From contig NZ_BAWO01000011.1 of NCBI RefSeq assembly GCF_000632715.1, positions 1-64,000 of the forward strand: a DNA stretch of 64,000 bases, written 5' to 3'. The notes under the pieces are model-generated. The model searched no databases. It was not told the DNA's origin and saw only the letters and a program-made list of their open reading frames with translations. Positions 26,875-38,169 of the stretch are shown here, piece by piece; positions within the stretch are counted from its first letter, which is position 1, and each line of letters starts with the position of its first letter. Both the position numbers and the translations under genes were made by a program. Source of the DNA: Parageobacillus caldoxylosilyticus NBRC 107762. Its GTDB lineage: Bacteria > Bacillota > Bacilli > Bacillales > Anoxybacillaceae.

Positions 26875-28641
26875 TTATAACACGCTCGCATGTCCTTGAT
26901 AAACCGCACCGAATCCTGCGTCCACCGTAATTTCCTGCCCATCTTTTAAAATCGCTGTTGCATTTTCTACACCGACAATGACCGGAATGCCAAGGCTTAG
27001 ACCAACGACGGCGGCATGGCTCGTTAATCCGCCTTCTTCGGTAATGATGGCCGCCGCTTTTTCTAGCGCCGCCATCATGTCTGCATCGGTACTGTTCGTT
27101 ACTAAAATCCCGCCTTCTACCATTTTTCGGGTCGCTTCTTCTGCCGTTTTTGCAATTACCGCTTTTCCGAAAGCCGATTTGCGGCCAATGCCTTGCCCTT
27201 TTGCAATAATGTCGCCGATCACATGCACTTTCATCAAGTTCGTCGACCCTGTTTCTCCAACTGGAACTCCCGCGGTGATGACGACTAAATCACCGTGTTT
27301 GACTACTCCTGATTCTATTGCAGCATCAACGGCAATATCAAGCATTTCGTCCGTTGTTTTCGCTTGTGGCGCCACTTGCGAATATACTCCCCAGACAAGC
27401 GCTAATTTGCGTGATACGGATTCACTGGAAGTAACAGCGACAATCGGGGCTTTCGGACGATACTTCGATATCATATACGCCGTTTTTCCGCTGACAGTTG
27501 GCGTGACAATCGCCGCCACGTCTAAGTTTAGCGCCGTATGCGCCACCGATTGCCCGATCGCATCGGTAATCGTCGTCGCGCTTTCTCTTGTCCGCTGTCC
27601 TAATATGTCGCGGTATTGCAGGGCTTGTTCGGTGCGCAGCGCAATTCGATGCATCGTTTTTACCGCTTCGACTGGATAATGCCCTGCCGCCGTTTCCCCA
27701 GATAGCATCACCGCATCGGTACCGTCAAAAATCGCGTTGGCGACATCGCTTGCTTCTGCTCTCGTAGGTCTCGGGTTGCGCTGCATCGAATCGAGCATTT
27801 GTGTCGCCGTAATAACCGGTTTGCCAAGCATGTTGCATTTTTTAATGAGCACTTTTTGGATCAATGGCACTTCTTCTGCCGGGATTTCAACGCCAAGGTC
27901 GCCGCGCGCCACCATCAGGCCATCGGCAACTTCCAAAATTTCATCAATATTATCTACGCCTTCTTGATTTTCGATTTTGGCGATGATTTGAATATGTAGC
28001 GCGTCATTTTCTTCGAGCACCTCGCGAATCTCCAATACGTCGGAAGCTCTCCGAACGAAAGAAGCGGCGATAAAATCAATTCCTTGTTCGATGCCGAATA
28101 AAATATCTTGGCGGTCTTTGGCTGTAATCCCTGGCAGGTTGACGCGAACGCCCGGTACATTAACTCCTTTTTTATTTTTCAAGACGCCTCCATTTAGCAC
28201 TCTCGTGACAATTTCGCGCGCTTGTTTATCAATAGAAACAACTTCCAAGCCAATTAACCCATCATCTAAAAGAATTTTGGAGCCAGGAACGACATCGTCA
28301 ATAAGCCCTTCATAGGTCACCGAGATTTTCTCCGGCGTTCCGAGGACTTCCTTCATCGAAATAACAAGCTGCGATCCTTCTTTTAATTCGATGGAACCAT
28401 TTTCCATGTCATGCGTGCGAATTTCCGGCCCCTTCGTATCTAACAAAATCGCCACCTTTTTTCCCGTTCGCTTCGCTGCTTCACGAATGTTTTGAATGCG
28501 CCGTCCATGTTCCATATGGTCGCCGTGCGAAAAATTTAAACGCGCGACATTCATCCCCGCTTCGATCAATTGCACGAGCTTATCCACACTCTCACTGGCA
28601 GGACCGATCGTACAGACGATTTTTGTTTTCCTCATCATCAT
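26875..28641 (-). CDS. pyk: pyruvate kinase with extra C-terminal PEP-utiliser domain
   Basis: 588 residues. Catalytic barrel with [42 protein letters not shown] and the [12 protein letters not shown] segment. Beyond the normal kinase (about 475 residues) is the ECTS domain typical of Bacillus/Geobacillus, similar to the phosphohistidine domain of PEP synthases, with [13 protein letters not shown]. The start is one of three consecutive Met codons. Makes ATP and pyruvate; co-transcribed with pfkA. Confidence 0.97.
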   Translation of the reverse strand: MMMRKTKIVCTIGPASESVDKLVQLIEAGMNVARLNFSHGDHMEHGRRIQNIREAAKRTGKKVAILLDTKGPEIRTHDMENGSIELKEGSQLVISMKEVLGTPEKISVTYEGLIDDVVPGSKILLDDGLIGLEVVSIDKQAREIVTRVLNGGVLKNKKGVNVPGVRVNLPGITAKDRQDILFGIEQGIDFIAASFVRRASDVLEIREVLEENDALHIQIIAKIENQEGVDNIDEILEVADGLMVARGDLGVEIPAEEVPLIQKVLIKKCNMLGKPVITATQMLDSMQRNPRPTRAEASDVANAIFDGTDAVMLSGETAAGHYPVEAVKTMHRIALRTEQALQYRDILGQRTRESATTITDAIGQSVAHTALNLDVAAIVTPTVSGKTAYMISKYRPKAPIVAVTSSESVSRKLALVWGVYSQVAPQAKTTDEMLDIAVDAAIESGVVKHGDLVVITAGVPVGETGSTNLMKVHVIGDIIAKGQGIGRKSAFGKAVIAKTAEEATRKMVEGGILVTNSTDADMMAALEKAAAIITEEGGLTSHAAVVGLSLGIPVIVGVENATAILKDGQEITVDAGFGAVYQGHASVL

Positions 28642-28665
28642 TTCTTCTTCCTTTCCGCTAGGGAA

Positions 28666-29706
<1,041 letters not shown>

Positions 29707-29710
29707 CTAT

Positions 29711-29739
29711 AAAATAACACGAAGCCTAGAAGAACACAA
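29711..29739 (-). promoter_or_regulatory. probable pfkA-pyk promoter
   Basis: TTGTGT (29734-29739) and TATTTT (29711-29716) with 17-bp spacing on the minus strand, about 85 nt before pfkA. Moderate match. Confidence 0.4.
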
Positions 29740-29780
29740 TAGAGAAGCTGTTAAATATTTGTTAACACGGCTTGCAATAT

Positions 29781-29818
29781 AACAAAGCTGTCTCGTAGAT
29801 GGAGACAGCCTTGTTTTT
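29781..29818 (-). terminator. terminator after accA
   Basis: GCTGTCTC / GAGACAGC core stem extended by partly paired AACAA/TTGTT flanks; overlaps the accA stop. Confidence 0.65.
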
Positions 29819-30794
29819 ATCTTACCCGAAGGTCATCGTGGGAAAACGTAAATTGCCCGATTTGTTTAAATTTTTCATATCGTTGCTGGACTAATGTTTC
29901 GCCATCCAGCTTTAGAAGCTGCTGCAGCGAGCGCTTCAACACCTTATCGATTTCTGCCGCCTGTTGATCGACATCGCGATGAGCGCCGCCGCGAACCTCT
30001 GGAATAATTTCATCAATCACCCCGAGCTCTTTTAGGTCATGCGCAGTAATTTTCATCGTTTCCGCCGCACGCTGTGCCAGTGCTGCATCTTTCCACAAAA
30101 TCGCCGCCGCTCCTTCCGGGGAAATGACAGAATACGTGGAGTTTTCGAGCATATGAATATGGTTGCCAACCCCAAGCGCCAGCGCACCGCCGCTTCCGCC
30201 TTCGCCGATTACAATGCAAACAATCGGCACGGTAAGTCCTGACATTTCAAATAAATTTCTAGCAATCGCCTCGCTTTGTCCTCGCTCCTCCGCTGCTTTT
30301 CCCGGATAAGCTCCTTTTGTATCAATAAAACAGATGATGGGGCGCTGGAATTTTTCCGCCTGTTTCATGAGCCGCAATGCCTTGCGATATCCTTCCGGAT
30401 GCGGCATGCCGAAATTGCGGCGAATGTTTTCTTTCGTATCTTTTCCGCGTTGGTGGCCAATCACAGTCACAGGCAAGCCGTCGTATTTGGCAATTCCGCC
30501 GACAATCGCCTCGTCATCGCCAAAACAGCGGTCCCCATGGCATTCTAAAAAATGCGTAAACAGCCGAGTTATGTAATCTAGTGTTGTCGGTCGCTGGGGA
30601 TGACGGGCGATTTGCACGCGATCCCATGGAGTTAAGTTCGAATATATATCGTTTTCCAATTTGGCAAGACGCGCTTCCAATTTTTCAATTTCTGCCGAAA
30701 GGTCGACCTCGGCGGTTTTCATAAACTCTTTTAACTCGATAATTTTTCGACGCAATTCAATGAGCGGCTTTTCGAAATCTAACTCTGCCACCAT
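29817..30794 (-). CDS. accA: acetyl-CoA carboxylase carboxyltransferase subunit alpha
   Basis: 325 residues. Crotonase-type core with the GxGGSGGA oxyanion segment ([15 protein letters not shown]) and the [19 protein letters not shown] region. Transfers CO2 from biotin to acetyl-CoA together with AccD. Starts inside the last codons of accD (16-nt overlap), so subunits are coupled. Confidence 0.97.
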   Translation of the reverse strand: MVAELDFEKPLIELRRKIIELKEFMKTAEVDLSAEIEKLEARLAKLENDIYSNLTPWDRVQIARHPQRPTTLDYITRLFTHFLECHGDRCFGDDEAIVGGIAKYDGLPVTVIGHQRGKDTKENIRRNFGMPHPEGYRKALRLMKQAEKFQRPIICFIDTKGAYPGKAAEERGQSEAIARNLFEMSGLTVPIVCIVIGEGGSGGALALGVGNHIHMLENSTYSVISPEGAAAILWKDAALAQRAAETMKITAHDLKELGVIDEIIPEVRGGAHRDVDQQAAEIDKVLKRSLQQLLKLDGETLVQQRYEKFKQIGQFTFSHDDLRVR

Positions 30795-31651
30795 CCGTGT
30801 TCTCCTCCTCCTTGATGAATATCCAGCACCGTCGTCAGCGTCTCCTTTAAGTCGTGGCGATGGATGACGGCATCCAGCTGACCGTGTTTCAGCAAAAATT
30901 CCGCTGTTTGGAAATCTTCGGGAAGCTCCTCGCGCACCGTTTGCTCAATCACGCGGCGGCCGGCAAAGCCAATGAGCGCCCCCGGTTCGGCAAAATTATA
31001 ATCCCCGAGCGAAGCAAAGCTTGCCGACACCCCCCCGGTAGTCGGGTGCGTCATCACCGAAATAATCAGACCGCCTTCATCGCTAAACAATTTTAAAGCA
31101 GCACTCGTTTTTGCCATCTGCATTAAACTTAATACCCCTTCTTGCATGCGAGCGCCGCCGGAAGCGGTAAAAATAAGAAATGGGACATGAAGTTCCCTCG
31201 CTTTTTCAATTGCCCTTGTAATTTTTTCCCCGACGACAGAGCCCATGCTCCCCATCCGGAACGCCGAATCCATTACGGCGATTACCAGCGGATATCCATT
31301 TAACGTCCCTTCGCCGGTGACAACCGCTTCATTTAAGTTCGATTTACGGCGATCTTCTTCGAGCTTTTCCATATATCCTGGGAACTGCAACGGATTGACA
31401 GAAATCATATCGGCGTCGTATTCGCGAAAACTGCCTTCATCTAGCAAACTGTCAATTCGCTCCCGCGACGGCATCGTATGGTGATAGCCGCAGCTCATGC
31501 AAACGCGCAAATTTTTTATCAATTCTTTTGTATACATAATTTTTTTGCACTTTGGGCACTTCGTCATAATTCCCTCGGGAACTTCGTATCTCACTTGCTG
31601 GGAAGGAATCGACGCATATTTCTTCTTTTTGATAAATATGTCTTTCCACAT
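30779..31651 (-). CDS. accD: acetyl-CoA carboxylase carboxyltransferase subunit beta
   Basis: 290 residues, equal to B. subtilis AccD. N-terminal zinc ribbon Cys32, Cys35, Cys51, Cys54, then the carboxyltransferase core ([20 protein letters not shown]). First gene of accD-accA. Confidence 0.97.
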   Translation of the reverse strand: MWKDIFIKKKKYASIPSQQVRYEVPEGIMTKCPKCKKIMYTKELIKNLRVCMSCGYHHTMPSRERIDSLLDEGSFREYDADMISVNPLQFPGYMEKLEEDRRKSNLNEAVVTGEGTLNGYPLVIAVMDSAFRMGSMGSVVGEKITRAIEKARELHVPFLIFTASGGARMQEGVLSLMQMAKTSAALKLFSDEGGLIISVMTHPTTGGVSASFASLGDYNFAEPGALIGFAGRRVIEQTVREELPEDFQTAEFLLKHGQLDAVIHRHDLKETLTTVLDIHQGGGEHGWWQS

Positions 31652-31727
31652 GAGGTATTCCCTCCTTCACTTTTTGGCTCTATCTACTACTGTATCGAAA
31701 ATTCATCATATTTTTTGTAAAACGATG

Positions 31728-32375
31728 TCATTTCTCTTTCGACAAAGGAGGACGCACATATGTTTTCCATATTTCCGTCACAACAGCCTCATCCCGCTTC
31801 GCCAATGCTTCTAGCATCTTCTCATAAAATACATCAGGCAATGAACCGGTGCCGCTGATCGTAGCGGAAAAGTTGTGCAGCACCCGCCAAATTCGCTCTA
31901 GCAAATAGTTGTGCGTCGCCATCGTCACCCATTGAAAAAAAACATCATAATTCATTGATTTTTGTCGAACGTTTTTTTCAAGCCACGCCAAATCTTTTTC
32001 TTGCCACCGTTGGCAGGCAAGCTGCAAGCAAAGCTGCTCTATGAGCCACTTCGTTTCTGCCAAATCTGCTTTGGCGCGCTTATCTTGCAAAATAAACATT
32101 CCGAGCAAGTTAATAAGCTGGTGGTTCCCTATATCTTTAATGTAAGTTCCTTCACCGCGCCGCGTTTCAATTATGCCAAGAAATTCGAGCGCCCTTAGCG
32201 CCTCGCGCACCGAAGAGCGGCCGACTTGCAGACGCTCTGATAATTCGCGTTCAGAAGGAAGTTTATCGCCGGCGACCAGTCCGTCTTCGCGGATGATTCG
32301 GCGGATTTGTTCGAGCGTTTCGATGTATACTTTTGCGTCTTTTACCGGTGATCCCTCCCTAGCATGCCATCGCAA
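31728..32375 (-). CDS. GntR/FadR-type transcriptional regulator
   Basis: 215 residues. The N-terminal winged helix is typical: LPSERELSERLQVGRSSVREALRA-type recognition (residues about 40-65) followed by the GEGTYI wing. The helical C-terminal part is a short FCD-like ligand domain (WLIEQLCLQLACQ...). The position upstream of accD-accA suggests control of malonyl-CoA supply or of a malic enzyme. The B. subtilis malS (ytsJ) gene expected near here is absent. The start is uncertain: TTG at 32375 with AAGGAAAG is used. Confidence 0.8.
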   Translation of the reverse strand: MRWHAREGSPVKDAKVYIETLEQIRRIIREDGLVAGDKLPSERELSERLQVGRSSVREALRALEFLGIIETRRGEGTYIKDIGNHQLINLLGMFILQDKRAKADLAETKWLIEQLCLQLACQRWQEKDLAWLEKNVRQKSMNYDVFFQWVTMATHNYLLERIWRVLHNFSATISGTGSLPDVFYEKMLEALAKRDEAVVTEIWKTYVRPPLSKEK

Positions 32376-32460
32376 CTATACTTTCCTTCTATTTCCATCA
32401 CTGGTCTGACCACCTAATGTCTATACGATATAACAAAATTGCAAAATAGTAAAGAAATAA

Positions 32461-35400
32461 TCATTTGACTACAATATGTTCACCGCCAAGGAGCTCCTTT
32501 AGTGCCGCTATACATTCATCGGTTACGGCAGCATTGTATTCTTCGGCCAATTTGACCATCTTTTGCTCTTGTTCATAATAAAGAAAAACAGGAGTATTTC
32601 CATGATATTTTCGCAATAACTCTTTTAGTGTAAACAATTTTCCAGCGGCCATATGTTCTGGACGAATTTTTATATAAAGTGCTTTCGTAAAAAGAGAAAG
32701 CACTTGGCGAATCACCAGCTGTGGTTTCCCGGCGCGGACATCTATTTTTCCTTCCAACAGCTGTATATTTCCTTTCTCCAACGCTGCGGAATAACGGGAA
32801 TATACACTAGGAAACGCCACCGCATCCATTTCCCCGCTCTCATCGCTAATGGTGAAAAAGGCCATCTCCTCTCCTTTTTTCGTCCGCGTTTTTCTTTTTT
32901 CTGCAATATATACGCCTACTTTAACGAAAGAATTCGTCGCTCCATTGCATACGCTGAAAATGGGTTTGGCGCCAGCCAAGCGAAATGCCTTTTGATACTC
33001 CGTTGTCGGGTGCGGGGAAACATACACACCGAGCAATTCTTTTTCATGCTTCAGCTTCTCTTCCAACGACAGTGCAGGGGCTTCCACATATTTTGGCTTT
33101 AAGGACAAATCGGTAAACAAACCTTCTTTCACATACGGACCGATAAGCTGAGCGTGTTCTAGCGCGACATCCACACTTGCCAATAAAGAGGCTCTTTCCA
33201 CTCCGAACTCATCAAAACAGCCTGACAAAATAAGCGACTCGATCGTTTTTCGGTTGATGCCTTTTCCGAATAGGCGCACAGAAAAATCAAAAAAGTCGGC
33301 AAACGGCCCTTTTTGCCGTTCTTGGACAATCGCCCTTACCGCGACTGCCCCGACATGCTTAATGGCGGCTAAACTATAGCGGATTTTTGCCCGCTCTACT
33401 GAAAAGTCATAGCGGCTTTGATTAATGGAAGGCGGCAGCAGCGCAATCTGTTTTTGTTTTGCTTCATAAATATACAAAGACAGTTTTTCTTCATCTCCGA
33501 TGACGCTCGTTAATAGCGCGGCGTAAAAGCAGAGTGGATAATGGGCTTTTAAATAAGCAAGCTGGTAAGAAAGCAAGGCATAGCTGACCGCATGGCTGCG
33601 GTTAAACCCGTAATTGGCAAAACGGACAATCATATCATAAAGTTCATTGGAAAATGTTTCCTTATAACCATTCTTGAGGCATCCTTGCACGAACTCATGG
33701 CGCTGCTCATCAAGCAGCTCCTTGTTCTTCTTGGCAACGGCACGGCGCAGCAAATCCGCCTTCCCTAATGAAAAGCCAGCAATGTTGGCGGCAATTTGCA
33801 TAATTTGCTCTTGGTAAATAAGAACGCCGTATGTAGGCGCCAAAATGGGCTCCAAATCAGGATGAAGATAGGAAACATGTTCTTTGCCATGCTTTCTTTT
33901 TATATAAACAGGAATGTAGCTCATCGGACCGGGACGATAGAGCGCGTTGACAGCGACGATATCTTCAAATTGGGACGGTTTCAGCTGCTTTAATACGTGC
34001 TTCATCCCGTCGGACTCCAATTGGAAAATGCCGTTCGTATCCCCATTGCTTAATAATTCGTATGTTTTCCGGTCATCTAATGGGAGCGAGCGGATGTCGA
34101 GCGTTTTTCCGGTTTGCTGCTCGACAAGGCGGCATATATGCTCCAGCAATGTTAACGTGCGCAAACCGAGAAAATCCATTTTCAGCAGGCCGAGCCGCTC
34201 CAACACATCCATCGGATATTGCGTCAAATACCATTCGCCATGTCCTTGTTGCAGCGGAACCATTTCCGCCAGCGGTTCGCTGCTAATAATGACGCCGGCC
34301 GCATGGGTGGATGTATGACGCGGCAACCCCTCTATTTTCATAGCCGTTGCCACCCACTTTTGGAATAAAGAAGAAGCTTGCACCGCTTGGCGAAAGGCAG
34401 GGGTCTGCTCATAGGCTTCCTGAATCGTTACTCCCGGCTTATTCGGAATCGATTGGACGATATGTTCTATTTCTTTTACATTCATCCCCATCGCTTTGCC
34501 TGCGTCGCGAAGAGCCGCTTTGGCGCCGAACGTACCGAAAGTGATGATTTGCGCAACATGTTGTTGCCCGTATTTGGCGGCGACATATTGGATGACTTCT
34601 TCCCGGCGGTCATCGGGAAAATCAATATCAATATCGGGCGGCGATACCCGTTCCGGGTTTAAAAACCGCTCAAAAAGAAGACCGTACTGGATCGGATCCA
34701 CATCGGTAATATAAAGGGTATATGCCACAAGCGACCCAGCTGCCGATCCTCTTCCCGGTCCTGTCATGATCCCTTTTTTGCGGGCAAAATTCATTAAATC
34801 CCACACGATCAAAAAATAGTCGCTGAAATGCATTTGCTCAATCACATGAAGCTCATACTCCAGCCGTTCCCTGTAAACAGCGGAAGGAGACGAAACCCGT
34901 TCATATAGCCCTTTTAGGCAAAGCCGGCGCAGATAGCGACCAGCGCTTTCCTTTTCCGGGACCGGGTATTTTGGCAGCTTTAATGTATCGAACTCTAGAT
35001 GCAGCTGGCATTGCTCAGCAATTCTCCTGCTGTTTTCTACCGCTTCCGGCAGATCGGCAAAACGTCTTTCCATTTCCTGCGGCGGTGTGAAATATCGTTC
35101 TCCGATAACGTTTTTTTCTTCTTTCATTTCCGTTCCATGTTTAATTGCCAATAAACAACGCTGCACAAACACGTCTTCTTTTTCGATATATTGGACATCA
35201 TTCGTTGCCACAAGCGGAGTATTGGTTTCTTCCCCTAAGCGGATTAGCTCCGCTTCATACGATTCGCGCGCCTGTTCCCCGCGCTGCACGGAAAGATATA
35301 CATCCGCCCCGAATATTTGCTTATACCGCTCTAACACCTGTTTTGCTTTTTCGATTTCCCCATGGGCAAGCAATGTTTCTACCTGCCCTTTTTTTCCCGG

Positions 35401-35772
35401 AGTTAGGGCGATCAGTCCATCGCGGTAGCGCCATAGCCACTTTTCCGGAATGCCTTCTTCACTTGCCGTCGTCTGAATCGCGCTGCTTATTTTCATTAAA
35501 TGACGATAACCTGTTTCGTTTTTCGCTAACAAAACGAGCGGATACGCCTTTTCTCCCTCCAGCGCAATGTCTGTGATCATCCCGATAATCGGCTGAATGC
35601 CGAAGCGTTTGCATTCGATATAAAAAGGAATCGCGCCATACAATACATTTTCATCCGTTAGCGCAAGAGCGGGAAATTGCAACTCTTTCGCCTTTTTGAT
35701 TAAATCGCTGATTTTCGTCGGGCTCGTCAGCAAACTGTAGCAGCTGCGGACTTGAAGGTGGACAAACGACAA
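32461..35772 (-). CDS. dnaE: DNA polymerase III alpha subunit DnaE (UUG start)
   Basis: 1103 residues from TTG at 35772, preceded by GGAGG with 10-nt spacing; the start reads (M)SFVHLQVRSCYSLL as in B. subtilis DnaE, and the longer frame upstream encodes unrelated sequence. PHP domain first (about 1-200), palm with GPGRGSAAGSLVAY and catalytic aspartates in PDIDIDFPDDRR, tandem helix-hairpin-helix, and an OB-fold near 950-1050. In Bacillus DnaE extends RNA primers on the lagging strand before handing over to PolC. Confidence 0.95.
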   Translation of the reverse strand: MSFVHLQVRSCYSLLTSPTKISDLIKKAKELQFPALALTDENVLYGAIPFYIECKRFGIQPIIGMITDIALEGEKAYPLVLLAKNETGYRHLMKISSAIQTTASEEGIPEKWLWRYRDGLIALTPGKKGQVETLLAHGEIEKAKQVLERYKQIFGADVYLSVQRGEQARESYEAELIRLGEETNTPLVATNDVQYIEKEDVFVQRCLLAIKHGTEMKEEKNVIGERYFTPPQEMERRFADLPEAVENSRRIAEQCQLHLEFDTLKLPKYPVPEKESAGRYLRRLCLKGLYERVSSPSAVYRERLEYELHVIEQMHFSDYFLIVWDLMNFARKKGIMTGPGRGSAAGSLVAYTLYITDVDPIQYGLLFERFLNPERVSPPDIDIDFPDDRREEVIQYVAAKYGQQHVAQIITFGTFGAKAALRDAGKAMGMNVKEIEHIVQSIPNKPGVTIQEAYEQTPAFRQAVQASSLFQKWVATAMKIEGLPRHTSTHAAGVIISSEPLAEMVPLQQGHGEWYLTQYPMDVLERLGLLKMDFLGLRTLTLLEHICRLVEQQTGKTLDIRSLPLDDRKTYELLSNGDTNGIFQLESDGMKHVLKQLKPSQFEDIVAVNALYRPGPMSYIPVYIKRKHGKEHVSYLHPDLEPILAPTYGVLIYQEQIMQIAANIAGFSLGKADLLRRAVAKKNKELLDEQRHEFVQGCLKNGYKETFSNELYDMIVRFANYGFNRSHAVSYALLSYQLAYLKAHYPLCFYAALLTSVIGDEEKLSLYIYEAKQKQIALLPPSINQSRYDFSVERAKIRYSLAAIKHVGAVAVRAIVQERQKGPFADFFDFSVRLFGKGINRKTIESLILSGCFDEFGVERASLLASVDVALEHAQLIGPYVKEGLFTDLSLKPKYVEAPALSLEEKLKHEKELLGVYVSPHPTTEYQKAFRLAGAKPIFSVCNGATNSFVKVGVYIAEKRKTRTKKGEEMAFFTISDESGEMDAVAFPSVYSRYSAALEKGNIQLLEGKIDVRAGKPQLVIRQVLSLFTKALYIKIRPEHMAAGKLFTLKELLRKYHGNTPVFLYYEQEQKMVKLAEEYNAAVTDECIAALKELLGGEHIVVK

Positions 35773-35883
35773 CGCTCTTCTCCCTCCTTTTCCTTCATTA
35801 TAGAAGACAAAACTTTCCCTTGGCAAAACATACTCCTCCCTACTCGTCCATATACATGTAGTAAAGGAAAGGGTGGGAGAAGC

Positions 35884-36225
35884 ATGAATGAAAAAATTGC
35901 ATTTTTGCCTGCTTTTATTCAAAGTTATTTTATCGCGGCCGGCGTGCTGTTAGGCGGAGCGATGATCGGGGCGCTTGGCGCGTTTTTAAGCGGAGAGCAG
36001 CCGCTCACCGCCATGTATCGTTTTGCTGGTGATTTGCGGATTTGGGCTGTTGTCGCTGCCATCGGTGGAACGTTTGATACGTTTTATATGGTGGAACGGG
36101 GATTCTTTTTTGGGGAGACGCGCGACATTGTGAGACAGTTCCTTCTTATTCTTTCGGCGATGGGAGGAGCGCAGACGGGAGTTACCATCATTACTTGGCT
36201 GACACAGGAGCATATTTCTTCATGA
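35884..36225 (+). CDS. ytrH: sporulation membrane protein YtrH
   Basis: 113 residues from ATG at 35884 after GGGTGGGAG. Three hydrophobic segments (FIAAGVLLGGAMIGALGAF, WAVVAAIGGTFDTFYM, LLILSAMGGAQTGVTI). In B. subtilis YtrH and YtrI are made in the mother cell and needed for efficient sporulation. Its stop overlaps the ytrI start (ATGA). Confidence 0.9.
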   Translation: MNEKIAFLPAFIQSYFIAAGVLLGGAMIGALGAFLSGEQPLTAMYRFAGDLRIWAVVAAIGGTFDTFYMVERGFFFGETRDIVRQFLLILSAMGGAQTGVTIITWLTQEHISS

Positions 36226-36731
36226 GAATCCCGTCTTATTATCGCTATCCCACGTGGCAGCGCTTTTTTGCCGGCGTTGCGATCGGTGCGATCATCAGCT
36301 GGGTCGTTTTTTTGCATTTATTCGGCGTTCTGCAGGAAAAACAAGTCCGACAAATAACCGAGCTGCAAGATAAAATTGCCGATTTGGAAAACGAAGTTCG
36401 CATTTGGCAAGAAGACTACGTCAAACAAAATAAAATGAACAAAAAAAAATTGATGGTACAAGAAATTTCTGTCCATCTCGTTAACGCGGAGCAATATAAA
36501 CTCGACTCTTATACGACATTTCGCATTGAAGAAAGCGTAAAGGAAGATATTTCCCACCTGAAGGCAAAAGACATCGAAACCGTTTATAACAGCCGGGAGT
36601 TGCTAAAGCGGGCTATTGAAAACAAAACATACACGATTAATGAACAATTGTATAAGTTGGAAATTCATCAGCTGTTTGTCTTTACCACCTTGTCGATTGA
36701 ACTAAAATTAAAGCCGCTGCCTTCCTCATAA
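36222..36731 (+). CDS. ytrI: sporulation membrane protein YtrI
   Basis: 169 residues from ATG at 36222, which overlaps the ytrH stop by 4 nt. One N-terminal span (FFAGVAIGAIISWVVFLHLF), then a coiled coil (about 40-85) and a soluble C-terminal part. Forms a two-gene unit with ytrH. Confidence 0.9.
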   Translation: MRIPSYYRYPTWQRFFAGVAIGAIISWVVFLHLFGVLQEKQVRQITELQDKIADLENEVRIWQEDYVKQNKMNKKKLMVQEISVHLVNAEQYKLDSYTTFRIEESVKEDISHLKAKDIETVYNSRELLKRAIENKTYTINEQLYKLEIHQLFVFTTLSIELKLKPLPSS

Positions 36732-36735
36732 AAAG

Positions 36736-36763
36736 AAATGTCCCGGACTTTACCGGGACATTT
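36736..36763. terminator. bidirectional terminator between ytrI and nrnA
   Basis: AAATGTCCCGG / CCGGGACATTT with a 6-nt loop, placed between converging genes. Confidence 0.85.
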
Positions 36764-36770
36764 CCGCGTT

Positions 36771-37718
36771 TTATCGGGATCGGCACGCCGCTTTCAAATC
36801 GGCAATAACACGGTCCGCATCTTCCCAAGAGTAAATGGAAGCCCCTGCTGCAAGCGGATGGCCGCCACCGCGGTATTTTTTCGCCACTTCATTGACAATT
36901 GGGCCTTTAGAACGGAAGCGGACGCGAATTTCCTTTTCTTCCTCAATAAAAAATACCCATGCGACAATTCCTTCGATATTGCCAAGAAGGCTGACAAGCT
37001 GCGAAGCCTCAGAAGCGGTAACGCCGTATTGTTCGAGCAGGGTTTTTGGCATTTTTACCGCCGCCACCCCTTCTTCTGATACGGTAAAGTTCTGCAGCAC
37101 GTATCCGCTTAAATGCGCTACATTCAACTTCGTGCGATATAACCCGTCATATAGCTCCGTCAAAGAGAAACCATATTGAATGAGCTCGCTTGCGTAACGG
37201 AATGTTTTTTCGCTCGTGCGCGGAAAAAGAAACCGTCCGGTATCGCCGACAATGCCTGCATAAATTAAACGCGCCGCTTCTTTTGTCATCACCAGTCCAT
37301 CTTCTTTACCGGCCAAATAAAACTCATAAATCATTTCACTCGTGGAACTGGCGTTTGTATCGACCCATACTATATCTCCATATGGATCCTCGTTCGGATG
37401 ATGGTCAATCTTAATCAGCTTTTTGCCAAGACGGTAACGTTCATCGCAAATCCGCTCCTGATTCGCCGTGTCGCAAACGATCACAAGCGCATTGCGATAA
37501 ACAGCGTCATCGATGATATCCATCCGCCGTAAAAATTGCAATGACTCTTCATCATTTCCTACCGTATACACCGTTTTTTCCGGAAACGATGCTTGCAAAA
37601 TCTCCGCTAATCCCCCTTGTGACCCGTACGCATCGGGATCTGGACGCACATGGCGGTGAATGACAATCGTATCAAACTGTTGTACTGCTTTTAAAATTTC
37701 CAAACATTTTTCTTTCAT
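36771..37718 (-). CDS. nrnA: NrnA oligoribonuclease / pAp phosphatase
   Basis: 315 residues of the DHH/DHHA1 class. Metal ligands in VIHRHVRPDPDAYGSQ, CDTAN, and the DHH motif KIDHHPNEDPYGD; the DHHA1 half ends with GGGHPLAAGAS. Degrades 2-5 nt RNAs and dephosphorylates 3'-phosphoadenosine 5'-phosphate. Same location as B. subtilis ytqI. Confidence 0.94.
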   Translation of the reverse strand: MKEKCLEILKAVQQFDTIVIHRHVRPDPDAYGSQGGLAEILQASFPEKTVYTVGNDEESLQFLRRMDIIDDAVYRNALVIVCDTANQERICDERYRLGKKLIKIDHHPNEDPYGDIVWVDTNASSTSEMIYEFYLAGKEDGLVMTKEAARLIYAGIVGDTGRFLFPRTSEKTFRYASELIQYGFSLTELYDGLYRTKLNVAHLSGYVLQNFTVSEEGVAAVKMPKTLLEQYGVTASEASQLVSLLGNIEGIVAWVFFIEEEKEIRVRFRSKGPIVNEVAKKYRGGGHPLAAGASIYSWEDADRVIADLKAACRSR

Positions 37719-37838
37719 TTTTCTTCCCCTTTTGCCCCTATATTTTTTTCATTATACGTAAACAAGCAAGATCCTTGCTAGAATTCTTGCTCATTTCTAT
37801 GTACAATAAGATAGAAAAACATCGTGGAGGTTTGATTT

Positions 37839-38150
37839 ATGCCAACACTTGTAATTTTCATTATATTTTCCTTTTCGTTTTACGTCTATTATAAAATCAA
37901 ATATTTTCGTTCCCGCCGCCCGCTGGAACGGCGCTGGCTTTCCGCCAAATCGAGCATTGCACTCGGGTTGTTCGTCTTTCTGTTTGGCCTCAATCAGTTT
38001 TTTCTTCACCCTTCTACTGTCACCTATATTGTCGGGACCGTTTTCTTGTTAATTGGCGCCGGAAGCGCATGGGCGGGCTACCGCGCCTACAAATATTATT
38101 TGCCGCTCGTTATTGAAGAAGCAAAACAAACAGCAAAAAACGGGGCGTAG
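37839..38150 (+). CDS. ytpI: YtpI-like membrane protein
   Basis: 103 residues with three hydrophobic segments (LVIFIIFSFSFYVYYKI, SIALGLFVFLFGLNQFF, YIVGTVFLLIGAGSAWAG). Function unknown. ATG follows GTGGAGG. Same neighbours as B. subtilis ytpI (nrnA and ytoI). Confidence 0.85.
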   Translation: MPTLVIFIIFSFSFYVYYKIKYFRSRRPLERRWLSAKSSIALGLFVFLFGLNQFFLHPSTVTYIVGTVFLLIGAGSAWAGYRAYKYYLPLVIEEAKQTAKNGA

Positions 38151-38167
38151 CACGCGTCCCGTTTTTT
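38135..38167. terminator. bidirectional terminator between ytpI and ytoI
   Basis: AAAAAACGGG / CCCGTTTTTT with an inner GCGT-ACGC stem; ytpI's last codons form one arm. Confidence 0.8.
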
Positions 38168-38169
38168 GG

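Noticed and set aside
35773-35922. 50-residue extension of DnaE
   Set aside because: No homology to DnaE starts that I recognise, and a TTG with ribosome site at 35772 gives the standard N-terminus.
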